51,975 bases of DNA from Histidinibacterium lentulum (GCF_003789055.1 NZ_ML119092.1:71267-123241); one strand, 5' to 3'. Shown: positions 1 to 10,060, counted from the first letter of the stretch. A program made the numbers and translations. The notes: a model not told the origin generated them from the sequence alone.

Positions 1-92
1 GCGGGCGGGGGGGGGGGGTCCCACCCCCCCCCCCCCCCCCCCCCACCCCCCCCCCCCCCCCCCGGGGGGGGGGGGGCCCCCCCCCCCCCCCC
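1..92. other. Homopolymer C/G run at left edge (probable artefact)
   Basis: Almost uninterrupted runs of G and C with a few interspersed A/T bases. Normal mixed sequence starts around base 93. This looks like a sequencing or assembly artefact at a contig end rather than biology. I see no gene between here and the IclR start at 175. Confidence 0.85.
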
Positions 93-174
93 GCCGCGCC
101 GATCCCGCCGTTGCAATCGCGGGCCCGTGGTGGCATTCCCCGGGACTGCCCGAGGCCGCCGCAAGACCCGCCCG

Positions 175-978
175 ATGACCGCCGACGACTCCGCCCCGCC
201 GCCGCGCTATTCGGCGCCCGCGCTCGAGAAGGGGCTCGATATCCTCGAGCTTCTGGCCGAGGAGGAGCGGGGCCTCTCCCAGGCCGAGATCGCGCGGGCC
301 ATGGGTCGGTCGGTCAGCGAGATCTTCCGCATGATCGTGGTGCTGACCGAGCGCGGCTATGTCGCCCAGGATCCCGAGACCGACCGTTACAGCCTGACGA
401 CGAAGCTCTTCGAGGTCGCCAACCGCACGCCGCTGATCCGGCGCCTGACCGCCCTCGCCGGCCCGCTCATGAGGCGGATGACGGCGGAGATCAACCAGTC
501 GGCGCATCTGGCCATCGTCTCGGACGACGCGGTGCTGATCGTCGGGCAGGTGGACCCGCCCGGCCACCACGTCATGTCGATCCGGCTCGGCGCGCGGATC
601 GACCTCTGGCGCGCATCGTCGGGCCGGGTGATCCTCGCGTTCACCGAGCCCGAGCGTCTGGACGAGCTCTTTGCCCGGGTGCCGCTGCCCGCCGACAAGA
701 CCGAGGCCGGCCTGCGCGGGGAACTCTCCGAGATCGCCGCCCGCGGCCACGAGATCACCGACAGTTTCACCGCGCGGGGCATCGTCAACATCGCGGCGCC
801 CGTGCGCGACCACACCGGGCAGGCCATCGCCGCACTGACCGTGCCGCATCTCGAGCGGTTCGACGATCCGGTAAGCTTCGAGGCCTGCGCGAAGGCGGTG
901 ATCGCCACCGCCAACGCGATCAGCGCCTCCATGGGCGGCCCCGAAGTGCCGCCCCTCTCGGGCCTCAGTCGAGGGTGA
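175..978 (+). CDS. IclR-family transcriptional regulator
   Basis: 267-residue protein with the two-part IclR layout. The N-terminal winged helix-turn-helix (about residues 12-80) contains ALEKGLDILELL, LSQAEIARAMGRS and the RYSLT β-wing. A C-terminal GAF-like effector domain follows (about 90-255), with GIVNIAAPVRD and AIAALTVP. I chose ATG 175 because the family N-terminus aligns there; an in-frame GTG at 127 would only add a basic, non-conserved leader. It converges on the Gfo/Idh/MocA gene and the two overlap by 14 bp. IclR proteins usually control adjacent sugar- or aromatic-acid catabolic genes through an intracellular metabolite, so the divergent promoter at 2479-2595 is the obvious target (inference). 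Confidence 0.9.
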   Translation: MTADDSAPPPRYSAPALEKGLDILELLAEEERGLSQAEIARAMGRSVSEIFRMIVVLTERGYVAQDPETDRYSLTTKLFEVANRTPLIRRLTALAGPLMRRMTAEINQSAHLAIVSDDAVLIVGQVDPPGHHVMSIRLGARIDLWRASSGRVILAFTEPERLDELFARVPLPADKTEAGLRGELSEIAARGHEITDSFTARGIVNIAAPVRDHTGQAIAALTVPHLERFDDPVSFEACAKAVIATANAISASMGGPEVPPLSGLSRG

Positions 979-2029
979 GCGGCTCCGCCGGCCGCTCCAT
1001 CGAGCGGAAGCAGGCCTCGACGAGCGCCATGGTGCGATAGGCGTCCTCGACCCCGGAATGCAGATGCGTGTCCTCGCCCGAGGCCACGCGCTGCACGTTG
1101 CGCATGGGGCCCATGAAGCTTTCGATGAACCAGCTTCCCGTGAGCGGCACCTGCTCCCATTCCCCGCCGTTCCGGCAGAGCCAGAGCTCGTCCGCCTCGC
1201 CGTTGGGATAGTCGTAGCAGACGCCGAGCTTGACCATCATCGCGCCCTCGGTGCCCTCGAAGCGGAACCAGGCGGACTGGAATTTGCGCCCGTTCCGGTG
1301 GTTGTGGTTGATCGACATGAGACCCCGCAGGCTGGGCCCGTAGTCGAGGATCACGCTGGTGCGGGTCTGGGCGAAGTCGTCCGCGCGCGGATCGTGGAGC
1401 GACCGGGCGAAGACGCCCCGGGGGTCGCCCGCCACGGCGCGGATCGCGTCGAGGTAGTGGATCGAATGGACCGCGATCTCCACCCGCTTCATCGGAATGA
1501 GGAAGGGAAAGAGGTGCCAGGGGGTGAAGATGTTGAGATGCACCTCGATCTCCAGAAGCTCCCCCAGAAGCCCGCGCCGCACGGCATCCTGCACCGCGCG
1601 CATCATCGGCGAGAATCGCAGCTGGAAATTGACCGCCGCCGTGAGGCCCTTGTCGCGGCAGACCTGCCGGATCTCGCGGGCCTGGGCCTGGTCGGCGCCC
1701 ATGGGCTTCTGCATCAGGACGGCGGCGCCGTCCGGCAGTTCCGGAAGAAGGCCCGGCAGGACATGGGGCGGCACGGCGATGTCGTAGACCACGTCCGTGC
1801 CGTGAGCCTCTCCCGCCTCCTTCAGCGAGGCATGGACAGCGGCGATGTGATGCTCGCGCGCGAGCGCCTCGGCGCGGTCCCGGTCGATGTCGGTCACGCC
1901 CGCCACCGTCAGCCCGGCCATGGCATAGGCGGGCAGGTGGGCGTCCCGGACGATGCCGCCCGCGCCGCAGATGACGATGGGGCGCGGGCGCTCGGGCGCG
2001 GGCCAGTCCTGGGTCAGGTCATGCGTCAT
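965..2029 (-). CDS. Gfo/Idh/MocA-family NAD(P)-dependent oxidoreductase
   Basis: 354 residues. An N-terminal Rossmann domain has the glycine motif [14 protein letters not shown] (about residues 18-31) and the family lysine in QKPMG, where the usual E of EKP is Q. The C-terminal α/β domain has HSIHYLD around the usual catalytic His region. Family members oxidise or reduce sugars, inositols and sugar lactones with NAD(P). ATG 2029 overlaps the stop of the upstream MaoC gene (ATGA), so the two are translationally coupled. In this cluster it could serve as the primary sugar dehydrogenase (inference); the substrate cannot be read from sequence. The 3' end overlaps the convergent IclR gene. Confidence 0.88.
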   Translation of the reverse strand: MTHDLTQDWPAPERPRPIVICGAGGIVRDAHLPAYAMAGLTVAGVTDIDRDRAEALAREHHIAAVHASLKEAGEAHGTDVVYDIAVPPHVLPGLLPELPDGAAVLMQKPMGADQAQAREIRQVCRDKGLTAAVNFQLRFSPMMRAVQDAVRRGLLGELLEIEVHLNIFTPWHLFPFLIPMKRVEIAVHSIHYLDAIRAVAGDPRGVFARSLHDPRADDFAQTRTSVILDYGPSLRGLMSINHNHRNGRKFQSAWFRFEGTEGAMMVKLGVCYDYPNGEADELWLCRNGGEWEQVPLTGSWFIESFMGPMRNVQRVASGEDTHLHSGVEDAYRTMALVEACFRSMERPAEPLTLD

Positions 2030-2478
2030 CGGGCGGCCTCCCTCCGCTCGGCCAGCAGGATGTGCTCGCAATACATCACGGTCTGGCCCTTCTGGTTCGT
2101 CGTCTCGCAGATTTCCGTCACCCTGCCATAGGCCGGCCGCTTCGGATCGTCCGACAGCGCGCCGATCGTCACGGTGGTGCGGATCGTGTCGCCCGCGTGG
2201 ACGGGCGCCGGAAAGCGCAGGCGCTCGTAGCCGTAGGTGAAGGCGCGCGGATTGATCTCGGTGGCGGTCAGCCCGATGCCGATGGCGAAGGTCATTGTGC
2301 CATGGGCGATGCGCTGGCCGAAGGGCTGCGTGGCGCACCATTCGGCGTCCATGTGGTGGGGGAAGAAATCCCCCGAATGCCCTGCGTGGATGACGATGTC
2401 CGCCTCGGTGATCGTCCGCCCGAAGCTCTGCCGGCTTTCGCCTTCCACGTAATCCTCAAAGTAGCGTTCCCGCTCCAT
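2026..2478 (-). CDS. MaoC-like (hot-dog fold) dehydratase/hydratase
   Basis: 150 residues, the normal size for a single hot-dog MaoC domain. It shows the hydratase-2 motif as [18 protein letters not shown] (about residues 21-38), followed by AHGTM and the [16 protein letters not shown] strand that lines the CoA pocket. Such proteins hydrate or dehydrate enoyl-CoA thioesters. The start is ATG 2478 with a strong GGGAGGAG ribosome site just upstream. First gene of the minus-strand pair; it shares the divergent promoter region with the second MaoC gene at 2596, whose fold it repeats. A CoA-transferase is encoded nearby, so a CoA-ester step is likely; substrate unknown. Confidence 0.85.
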   Translation of the reverse strand: MERERYFEDYVEGESRQSFGRTITEADIVIHAGHSGDFFPHHMDAEWCATQPFGQRIAHGTMTFAIGIGLTATEINPRAFTYGYERLRFPAPVHAGDTIRTTVTIGALSDDPKRPAYGRVTEICETTNQKGQTVMYCEHILLAERREAAR

Positions 2479-2515
2479 CGCTGTCTCCTCCCGCGTCGTT
2501 TCAGATATACAAAAC

Positions 2516-2533
2516 CATTTGACAGGTGAAATG
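2516..2533. promoter_or_regulatory. Candidate operator in divergent promoter (IclR target?)
   Basis: Imperfect palindrome CATTTGACAGGTGAAATG, symmetric at 14 of 18 positions (CATTTnACnnGTnAAATG). It contains TTGACA (2519-2524), which would be a -35 for the rightward operon, with a weak -10-like AACGAT at 2542-2547. It lies between the divergent starts 2478 and 2596. The symmetry and place suit an operator for the neighbouring IclR protein; that link is inference. Confidence 0.55.
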
Positions 2534-2595
2534 CAATCCGCAACGATGGGGAGAGACGACCCCGGACCACCGGGGCGGGACCGAAGGGGGGAGCG

Positions 2596-3168
2596 ATGGC
2601 GGAGATCGGCGTTCATGCGCGGGGGCTGCCCGGGTTGCCGGGGGACCATGCGGGGATCCCGGTCTGGAACTCCGAGGACTGGTATTTCGAGGATTTCACC
2701 CCCGGAGACAGAATCCGCTCCGTCCGCCGGACGATCTCGGAGGGCGAATCGATGCTCTTCAACAGCCTCGTGATGGACCACCACCCTTACGTCTCGGACG
2801 AGCGGTTCGCGGCGGAGGAAGGGGTGTTCGGCCGCAGGCTCGTGGCGGGGGCCATGGTGTTCAGCTACGGGCTGGGGCTGGCGGCGACGAACTGCCTGAA
2901 CTCGTTTTCCTATGGCTACGACCGGCTGCGCTTCATCGCGCCCGTGTTCATCGGCGACACGATCTACACGATCCGCGAGAACCTCTCGAAGGAGGTCAAG
3001 GACCTAAAGATGGGCAAGGTCCGGGTCAGCTATTCGGTGTTCAAGGGCGAGGGGGAGCAGGTGCTCTATTGCGAGCACCTGATGACCGCGCTCTACCGCG
3101 ATCCCGCGCCGTTCCGGGAAGCGGCCGAGGCGGCGATGGCGGCGAAGAAGGCGGCGCGCCGTGGCTGA
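2596..3168 (+). CDS. MaoC-family dehydratase, second copy
   Basis: 190 residues. A non-conserved leader of about 30 residues precedes [12 protein letters not shown] and a hot-dog domain carrying [14 protein letters not shown] and [19 protein letters not shown], parallel to the segment in the divergent MaoC protein. The catalytic D/H region is altered: [14 protein letters not shown] stands where the single-domain copy has [14 protein letters not shown]. The two proteins might therefore pair as active and structural subunits, as in other heteromeric MaoC hydratases (inference). ATG 2596 is preceded by GGGGGGAG. First gene of the long rightward operon; the next gene overlaps its last 8 bases. 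Confidence 0.82.
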   Translation: MAEIGVHARGLPGLPGDHAGIPVWNSEDWYFEDFTPGDRIRSVRRTISEGESMLFNSLVMDHHPYVSDERFAAEEGVFGRRLVAGAMVFSYGLGLAATNCLNSFSYGYDRLRFIAPVFIGDTIYTIRENLSKEVKDLKMGKVRVSYSVFKGEGEQVLYCEHLMTALYRDPAPFREAAEAAMAAKKAARRG

Positions 3169-4288
3169 GTTGCGCGGCATGACCTGGGACCATTCCCGGG
3201 GCTTCGACCCGATGGTGGCGACCTCGCGCGCCTTTGAGGCCGCGCATCCCGGCGTGACGATCACCTGGGAAAAACGCTCGCTCCAGGCCTTCGCGGACCG
3301 TCCGATCGAGGAGATGGCCGGACGCTACGACCTCATGGTGATCGACCATCCCCATGTGGGGGAGGTGGCGGGTTCGGGCCTGCTGATGCCCTTCGACGGG
3401 CAGGGGCGGGAGGCGGAACTGTCCGCGCTGGCAGCGCAGTCGGTGGGTCTGTCGCATCCTTCCTACGAATTCGACGGGCGCCAATGGAGTCTCGCCATCG
3501 ACGCGGCCACCCCGGTGGCGGCGTTCCGGCCCGACCGGCTGGAGGCCGCGCCCGAGACCTGGGACGGGGTCATGGTGCTCGCACGGCAGGGTCGGGTGGC
3601 CTTCGCGCTCATCCCGATCAACGCGCTGATGACCTTCATGGGCATGGCGCGGAACTTGGGCGCCGACGTGGGCCGCGCGGGGGGCTTCGTCGACCGCGCG
3701 GCGGGGGAGACGGTGCTGGCGCGGCTGGGCGAGATCGTGGCGCTGATGGACCCGCGCTGCCTCACGCTCGATCCCATCGGGATCTATGAATGGATGGGAC
3801 GCACCGCCGATGCGCCGGCCTATTCGCCCTATGGCTATGGCTACACGAACTACAGCCGCGCGGGCTATTGCCGCTTTCCGCTGATCTTCGCCGATGCGCC
3901 GGGGCTGGAGAGGGCGGACCCGTCCGGGACGGTGATCGGCGGCACGGGGATCGCGGTGTCGACGGCGTCGAAGCATGTGGATCTCGCCCTCGACTATGCC
4001 TTCTGGATCGCCGGGGCGGAGTGTCAGGCGGGGCTGTTCTTCGACGCGGGGGGCCAGCCGGGCAATGCCGTGGCCTGGGAGAGCGACCGCTGCAACACGG
4101 CGAGCCGCAATTTCTTCCGCGGCACGCGCGCCACGCTGGAGAGCGCGTGGCTGAGGCCGAGGCACGACGGGTACATGGGCTTTCAGGAGAAGGGCGGGGA
4201 CATCGTGCACGCCTTCCTGCGCGGCGAGGCGACGCGGGACGCGACGCTTGACGCGCTGGAGAAGGCCTGGGCGGAGAGCCTGCCATGA
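3161..4288 (+). CDS. Solute-binding-protein-like protein without signal peptide
   Basis: 375 residues (GTG 3161; an alternative ATG at 3179 starts at MTWDHSRG). The fold pattern is that of ABC extracellular solute-binding proteins: [53 protein letters not shown], and a C-terminal run of helices. The N-terminus is polar, with no secretion signal or lipobox, and no in-frame start lies upstream. It therefore appears cytoplasmic. It overlaps both neighbours (8 bp with MaoC, ATGA with the CoA-transferase), so its product is made together with CoA-ester enzymes rather than with a permease. The real secreted binding protein is a separate gene at 5532. Function unknown; a ligand-sensing or enzymatic role is possible. 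Confidence 0.75.
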   Translation: MAELRGMTWDHSRGFDPMVATSRAFEAAHPGVTITWEKRSLQAFADRPIEEMAGRYDLMVIDHPHVGEVAGSGLLMPFDGQGREAELSALAAQSVGLSHPSYEFDGRQWSLAIDAATPVAAFRPDRLEAAPETWDGVMVLARQGRVAFALIPINALMTFMGMARNLGADVGRAGGFVDRAAGETVLARLGEIVALMDPRCLTLDPIGIYEWMGRTADAPAYSPYGYGYTNYSRAGYCRFPLIFADAPGLERADPSGTVIGGTGIAVSTASKHVDLALDYAFWIAGAECQAGLFFDAGGQPGNAVAWESDRCNTASRNFFRGTRATLESAWLRPRHDGYMGFQEKGGDIVHAFLRGEATRDATLDALEKAWAESLP

Positions 4289-5505
4289 CGCCGCTGCCGC
4301 AGGAGGCGCGCCCCCTCGACGGGCTGGTGGTGCTCGATTTCAGCCAGTTCCTGTCGGGGCCGCTGGCCTCCTTGAAGCTGGCGGACCTCGGCGCGCGGGT
4401 GATCAAGGTGGAGCGTCCGGGGACCGGCGATCTCTGCCGGCATCTTTACCTGTCGGATACCGACATCGACGGGGACAATTCGCTCTTTCACGCCATCAAT
4501 CGCAACAAGGAGAGCCTGACCGCCGACCTGAGGGACGAGGCGGACCGCGCCATGCTGCGGGAGCTGATCGCGCGGGCGGACGTGATGATCCAGAACTTCC
4601 GCCCCGGCGTGATCGAGCGGCAAGGCTTCGGTTGGGAGGACATGCGGGCGATCAATCCGCGCCTCGTCTACGGCTCGATCTCGGGCTACGGCGAGGACGG
4701 TCCCTGGGCGCCGCTGCCGGGTCAGGACCTCTTGGCGCAGGCGCGCTCGGGCCTCCTGTGGCTGACGGGATCGGACAGCGATCCGCCCGTTCCGATGGGA
4801 TTGGCCGTGGCGGACATGCTGGCGGGCAACGCGCTGGCCATGGGCGTGCTGGCGGCACTGGTGGGGCGGGGCATCCACGGGCGGGGGGCCCATGTGCAGA
4901 CCTCGCTGCTCGAGGCGATGATCGACTTTCAGTTCGAGGTGCTGACGACGCATCTGAACGACGGGCGGCGGATGCCGCGCCGGGCGCAGGTGAACGGCGC
5001 CCACGCCTATCTCGGCGCGCCCTACGGGGTCTATGCGACCCGGGACGGCTGGCTGGCGCTCGCCATGACCCCCTCGCTGGAGCGGCTGGCGGGGCTGATG
5101 GAGATCGAGGGGCTGGAGCGGTTCTACGGCGACCGCGCCGCGCTGATGACCCACCGGGACGAGATCAAGCGGGTGATCGCCGAGGCGGCCGCCACGCGGA
5201 CCACGGCGGACTGGCTGAAGGTGCTGCAACCGGCGGATATCTGGTGTTCCGAGGTGCTGGACTGGCCCGGGCTGCTGGAGTCCGAGGCGTTCCGCAGGCT
5301 CGATGTCCTGACCGAGATCACGCGGGGCGCGGACACGCGGCTGACGGCCCTCCGCGCGCCCATCAGGATAGACGGCCGCACGCTTGCCAGCCCCCGCGCG
5401 GCCCCCGCGCTGGGCGGCGATCGCGACCGCATCATTGAAGACCTGCTGTCCCGCCCCGTGCCGGCGGACGGCAGGACAGACGCATCGCCAAGGCGGCGGG
5501 CGTGA
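4285..5505 (+). CDS. CaiB/BaiF family (type III) CoA-transferase
   Basis: 406 residues, normal for the family. Typical start LDGLVVLDFSQFLSGPLASLKLADLGARVIKVE (quoted in part: LDFSQFLSGP, ARVIKVERPGTGD). NRNKESLTADL, QNFRPGVIERQGFGW and YGSISGYGEDGPW follow. The position of the catalytic Asp of formyl-CoA transferase is occupied by Glu within SLLEAMID, a substitution seen in many annotated relatives. Members move CoA between carboxylic acids. ATG 4285 overlaps the preceding stop by 4 nt. With two MaoC hydratases next to it, the likely job is activating an acid as its CoA ester before hydration or dehydration (inference). Confidence 0.88.
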   Translation: MTPLPQEARPLDGLVVLDFSQFLSGPLASLKLADLGARVIKVERPGTGDLCRHLYLSDTDIDGDNSLFHAINRNKESLTADLRDEADRAMLRELIARADVMIQNFRPGVIERQGFGWEDMRAINPRLVYGSISGYGEDGPWAPLPGQDLLAQARSGLLWLTGSDSDPPVPMGLAVADMLAGNALAMGVLAALVGRGIHGRGAHVQTSLLEAMIDFQFEVLTTHLNDGRRMPRRAQVNGAHAYLGAPYGVYATRDGWLALAMTPSLERLAGLMEIEGLERFYGDRAALMTHRDEIKRVIAEAAATRTTADWLKVLQPADIWCSEVLDWPGLLESEAFRRLDVLTEITRGADTRLTALRAPIRIDGRTLASPRAAPALGGDRDRIIEDLLSRPVPADGRTDASPRRRA

Positions 5506-5531
5506 CAAGGCACGACATCTGGGAGGATGAG

Positions 5532-6854
5532 ATGATGAAACTGAGACTGAAGGCGCTGGCGGCCACCGCCATGGTGCCGCTTCTGGCCGGTGCGGTCGCG
5601 GCGCAGGACTACGGCAATTTCGACGGCTACACCCTGCGGGTGAAGCTGATCGGCGGCGCGCAGTACGAGCCGCTCTACGCCACGATCTCCGATTGGGAGG
5701 CCGCCACCGGCGCGACCGTCGAGATCCTGAGCCGCAAGAACCATTTCGAGCTCGACCGCGAGATCAAGCAGGACATCGCCGCCGGAACGCTCGACTGGTG
5801 CGTCGGCTCGAACCACACCAGCTTCGCGCCGCAATACGGCAACATCTACGTCGACCTGCGCGAACATATCTCCGAGGACGTGCTGTCGGAATTCGTGCAG
5901 CGGGTGCTCGACCATTCCACCGTGGACGGCCGGCTTGTGCAGCTGCCGCGCCATTCGGACGTGTCGAACTTCTACTACCAGAAGTCGCTCTTCGAGGACC
6001 CCGAGAACCAGGCCGCCTTCGAGGCGGAATACGGCTATCCACTGGCCCCGCCCGAGACCTGGGAGCAGGTCGCCGACATGGCGAAGTTCTTCGCCGATCC
6101 GCCCAACTTCTTCGGCTTCCAGTACGTCGGAAAGGACGAGGCGGTCACCGGCCGGTTCTACGAGATGCTGGTCGCCGAGGGCGGCCAGCTCTTCACCGAG
6201 GACTGGGAGCCCGCGTTCAACTCCGAGGCGGGGGTGCGCGCGCTGCAGTTCTTCGTCGATCTCTACGAGGCGGGGGCGGTGCCGGTGGGCGTGCCGAACT
6301 ACCTCTGGGACGACACCGGCCTCGGCTTCGGGTCGGGCACCGTGGCGATGAACCTCGACTGGGCAGGCTGGTCGGCGTATTTCAACGATCCCGCCAACAG
6401 CCAGGTCGCCGGGGACGTGGGCCTGATCCGCGCGCCGATGGGCAGCGCGGGCGTGCGCACGGGCTGGTCCGGCTCGCACAGCTTCTCGATCACCGAGACC
6501 TGCGACAACAAGGAGGCGGCGGCCAGCTTCGTCACCTTCCTGACCGACCACGACCGCCAGATGATCGAGGCGCGCACGGGCCTTCTGCCCAGCCGCAGCG
6601 AGGTCTGGGAAACGGCCAAGGCCGAGTTCGCGGAAGGCGGCAACGACTTCCTCGTCGAGGTCTTCGACACCTATGCCGCCTCGATGGCCGAGGATGCCTT
6701 CACCCCGCCGCTCATTCCCGAGTGGATCGAGGTGTCGAACGTGCTCTGGCCGCGCCTGCAGGCCGCCATCGTCGGCGACCAGACCGCGCAGGAGGCGCTC
6801 GATCAGGCCGCCGACGAGGCGCGCATCGTGATGGAAGACGCCGGCTACCTCTGA
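5532..6854 (+). CDS. Sugar ABC transporter periplasmic binding protein (family 1)
   Basis: 440 residues from ATG 5532, with GGGAGG at 5521-5526; ATG 5535 is equally possible. The Sec signal peptide is KLRLKALAATAMVPLLAGA, ending at AVAA before QDYG. Mature features of the CUT1 family include KLIGGAQYEPLYATISDWEAATG, EIKQDIAAGTLDW, a substrate-cleft stretch SHSFSI and C-terminal helices. It delivers a carbohydrate to the permeases that follow. Upstream sits the CoA-transferase; the first ORF-opening GTG (5502) lies inside that gene's 3' end and is not used in my call because it would destroy the signal peptide. A strong hairpin follows the stop. Confidence 0.88.
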   Translation: MMKLRLKALAATAMVPLLAGAVAAQDYGNFDGYTLRVKLIGGAQYEPLYATISDWEAATGATVEILSRKNHFELDREIKQDIAAGTLDWCVGSNHTSFAPQYGNIYVDLREHISEDVLSEFVQRVLDHSTVDGRLVQLPRHSDVSNFYYQKSLFEDPENQAAFEAEYGYPLAPPETWEQVADMAKFFADPPNFFGFQYVGKDEAVTGRFYEMLVAEGGQLFTEDWEPAFNSEAGVRALQFFVDLYEAGAVPVGVPNYLWDDTGLGFGSGTVAMNLDWAGWSAYFNDPANSQVAGDVGLIRAPMGSAGVRTGWSGSHSFSITETCDNKEAAASFVTFLTDHDRQMIEARTGLLPSRSEVWETAKAEFAEGGNDFLVEVFDTYAASMAEDAFTPPLIPEWIEVSNVLWPRLQAAIVGDQTAQEALDQAADEARIVMEDAGYL

Positions 6855-6872
6855 TCCGAGGCCGGCAGCTCC

Positions 6873-6902
6873 GGGCGCGGCGGACCTCCCGCCGCCGCGC
6901 CC
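6873..6902 (+). terminator. GC hairpin after binding-protein gene (attenuator/3' stabiliser)
   Basis: Perfect 11-bp stem, GGGCGCGGCGG (6873-6883) with CCGCCGCGCCC (6892-6902), and an 8-nt loop. It lies between the binding-protein stop and the permease start, with no T-run. Such hairpins commonly protect or terminate transcripts so that binding protein exceeds permease (inference from known sugar operons). Confidence 0.6.
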
Positions 6903-6925
6903 GCCCCGACACAGGCGAGACACAC

Positions 6926-7837
6926 GTGACCCGATTCTTCCGCACCCGGCAGGCGGCCCTGACGCCGCTTCTGCTGCTGTCCCCGGCGATCCTGACGATG
7001 CTCTTCGTCGTGGCGATCCCGCTGGTGTTCTCGTTCTACACCTCGCTCACGCCCTACCGGCTGACCCGGCCCGAGACGATCGAGACCTTCATCGGGTTCC
7101 GCAACTACGTCCGGCTCTGGGAAGACGCGGCCTTCTGGGCCGCGTTCTGGCGGACGATCCTCTTTCTGGTGATCGCGCTGAACGTCGAGTTCCTGTTGGG
7201 GCTGGGGATCGCGCTGCTGATCAACAAGATCACCTGGGGTCAACGGACGCTCAGGACCATCATGATGTTTCCCATGATGTTCTCGCCGATCCTCGTGGGC
7301 TTTCAGTTCAAGTTCATCTTCAACGACAACATCGGCATCGTGAACAACGCGCTGCAGTCCATGGGGATCATCGACTTCGCGATCCCGTGGCTGGTGGACG
7401 CGCGGCTGGCGATGTTCTCGATCATCTTCGCCGAGGTCTGGATGAGCACGTCGGTCTTCGCGATCCTGCTGCTGGCCGGGCTCTTCGCCATGCCGCGCGA
7501 TCCGCTGGAGGCCGCCAAGGTGGACGGCTGCAACGCCTGGCAGACGTTCCGGCACATCACGCTGCCGTTCATCATGCCCTTCGCCTTCATCGCCATGACG
7601 ATCCGGTCGCTGGACGTGGCAAGGGCCTACGACATCGTGCAGGTGATGACCGACGGCGGGCCCGCAGGGCGCACCGAGCTTCTGTGGACACTGATCGCGC
7701 GGGTCGGCTACGAGAATGCGCGGATGGGTCAGGCCAATGCCATGGCCTATGTCTCGACGATCCTGTCGATCGCCTTCACCTATTTCTTCTTCACCAAGCT
7801 GGTGGCCGCCCGCCGCTACATGGGAGGGGCTGAGTGA
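6926..7837 (+). CDS. Sugar ABC transporter permease (MalF type)
   Basis: 303 residues from GTG 6926. It has about six transmembrane segments, the first being LTPLLLLSPAILTMLFVVAIPLVFSF. The cytoplasmic EAA loop reads EAAKVDGCNAWQTFRHITLP (about residues 193-212), which docks to the ATPase. The choice of GTG 6926 gives the usual short cationic N-terminus (TRFFRTRQ); longer in-frame extension runs into the binding-protein gene. First of two permease subunits; the second starts 268 bp downstream across an unusual hairpin-rich spacer. Confidence 0.88.
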   Translation: MTRFFRTRQAALTPLLLLSPAILTMLFVVAIPLVFSFYTSLTPYRLTRPETIETFIGFRNYVRLWEDAAFWAAFWRTILFLVIALNVEFLLGLGIALLINKITWGQRTLRTIMMFPMMFSPILVGFQFKFIFNDNIGIVNNALQSMGIIDFAIPWLVDARLAMFSIIFAEVWMSTSVFAILLLAGLFAMPRDPLEAAKVDGCNAWQTFRHITLPFIMPFAFIAMTIRSLDVARAYDIVQVMTDGGPAGRTELLWTLIARVGYENARMGQANAMAYVSTILSIAFTYFFFTKLVAARRYMGGAE

Positions 7838-7936
7838 TGGGTCTTTCAATGCACCTCAACGGGACTGTCCCGCCCGGCCCCTGTGTCGTCGCATCTGCCA
7901 GCTTGTCCCGCTGCAACGGTCGTCCTGCAGACCCAA

Positions 7937-8014
7937 GGGCAGCCCCCGACCGCGGGCGGGGGAGAAGCCCCCGCCCGGGGGGGCGGTCGGGGGCTGCCCG
8001 GCGTCCCGCCGGGC
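7937..8014. repeat. Large GC-rich hairpin element between permease genes
   Basis: A 17-bp perfect stem (7937-7953 with 7983-7999) encloses a further 9-bp stem, GGGCGGGGG/CCCCCGCCC (7954-7962 with 7968-7976), with loop AGAAG and a six-G bulge at 7977-7982. A second hairpin, GCCCGGCG/CGCCGGGC, abuts at 7996-8014 and could compete with the first. No T-run follows. It occupies most of a 268-bp gap (7838-8105) in which I see no credible gene. Confidence 0.7.
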
Positions 8015-8105
8015 GGGACATCGGGTCGGAGCACGCGCTCGTTGATCGGCCTGGTCACCGCGCTCCTGGATCGGTCGGATTTCCATTGGCCCCCGGAGCC
8101 CGTCC

Positions 8106-8963
8106 ATGACCCGCGCCCTGAAGAAGCGGCTCAAGGCCACGGCCCTTTGGCTGACGACCTTCGTGCTGATGATCGTCATGTGCGTCCCGGGGCTCTGGGT
8201 CGTGCTGTCGGCCTTCCGCCCGAACCGCGAGATTCTCGCCAAGCCGCCGGTCTGGGTGCCCCAGGACCTGACACTCCGCAATTTCACCAAGATCTTCGGC
8301 ATCGGCGAGGAGACCGTGGCGATCCCGGTGCTGTCCTATTTCTGGAACAGCCTCGTGATCGCCACCACCTCCACCGTGATCGCGCTGATCATCGGGATGG
8401 CGGGGGGTTATGCCTTTGCCCGCTTCCGCTTCCGCTTCAAGAACGCGTGGTTCCTCGGGCTCATGCTGTTCCGCACGGTGCCCGGCATCGCGCTGTCGCT
8501 GCCGGTGTTCATGCTCTGGTCGCGGCTCGGGATCATCGACACGCAGATGGGGCTGATCATCGTCTACGTCTCGCTCAACGTGCCGTTCACCGTCTGGCTG
8601 ATCGACGGCTTCTTCCGGCAGATCCCCATGTCGCTCTCGGAAGCCGCGCAGGTTGACGGCTGCACGCGCTGGCAGGCGTTCTGGAAGATCGAGTTCCCGC
8701 TGGCGAAATCGGGGATCGCGGCGGCGGGGGTCTTCGCCTTCCTGACGAGCTGGAACGAGTTCGCGCTGGCAAGCCAGCTGACGCGGTCCACGGACAGCAA
8801 GACCCTGCCGGTGGGGCTGATGGATTTCACGTCCCAGTTCACCATCGACTGGGCGGGCATGTGCGCGATGGCGGTGATCATCATCGTGCCCGCGCTGATC
8901 CTCACGTTCCTTGTGCAGAAACATCTGATCGCCGGGCTGACCTTCGGCGGAGTGAAAGGCTGA
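8106..8963 (+). CDS. Sugar ABC transporter permease (MalG type)
   Basis: 285 residues. Layout is that of CUT1 inner-membrane subunits: a cationic N-terminus (MTRALKKRLK), first membrane span LWLTTFVLMIVMCVPGLWVVL, further spans, and the EAA loop EAAQVDGCTRWQAFWKIEFP (about residues 180-199). It partners with the MalF-type permease at 6926 and the ATPase at 8966. The long hairpin spacer upstream is unusual for two subunits needed in equal amounts. The ATPase start follows only 2 nt after this stop. Confidence 0.88.
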   Translation: MTRALKKRLKATALWLTTFVLMIVMCVPGLWVVLSAFRPNREILAKPPVWVPQDLTLRNFTKIFGIGEETVAIPVLSYFWNSLVIATTSTVIALIIGMAGGYAFARFRFRFKNAWFLGLMLFRTVPGIALSLPVFMLWSRLGIIDTQMGLIIVYVSLNVPFTVWLIDGFFRQIPMSLSEAAQVDGCTRWQAFWKIEFPLAKSGIAAAGVFAFLTSWNEFALASQLTRSTDSKTLPVGLMDFTSQFTIDWAGMCAMAVIIIVPALILTFLVQKHLIAGLTFGGVKG

Positions 8964-8965
8964 GA

Positions 8966-10059
<1,094 letters not shown>

Positions 10060-10060
<1 letters not shown>

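Noticed and set aside
110..119. GTTGCAATCG before the IclR gene equals part of the tandem repeats at 30855-30869
   Set aside because: A 10-base match in one place next to an artefact run, without the second copy or phasing; probably chance.
5502..5531. GTG 5502 as start of the sugar-binding protein
   Set aside because: It lies within the 3' end of the CoA-transferase gene and would put ten polar residues before the signal peptide; ATG 5532 has a good ribosome site.
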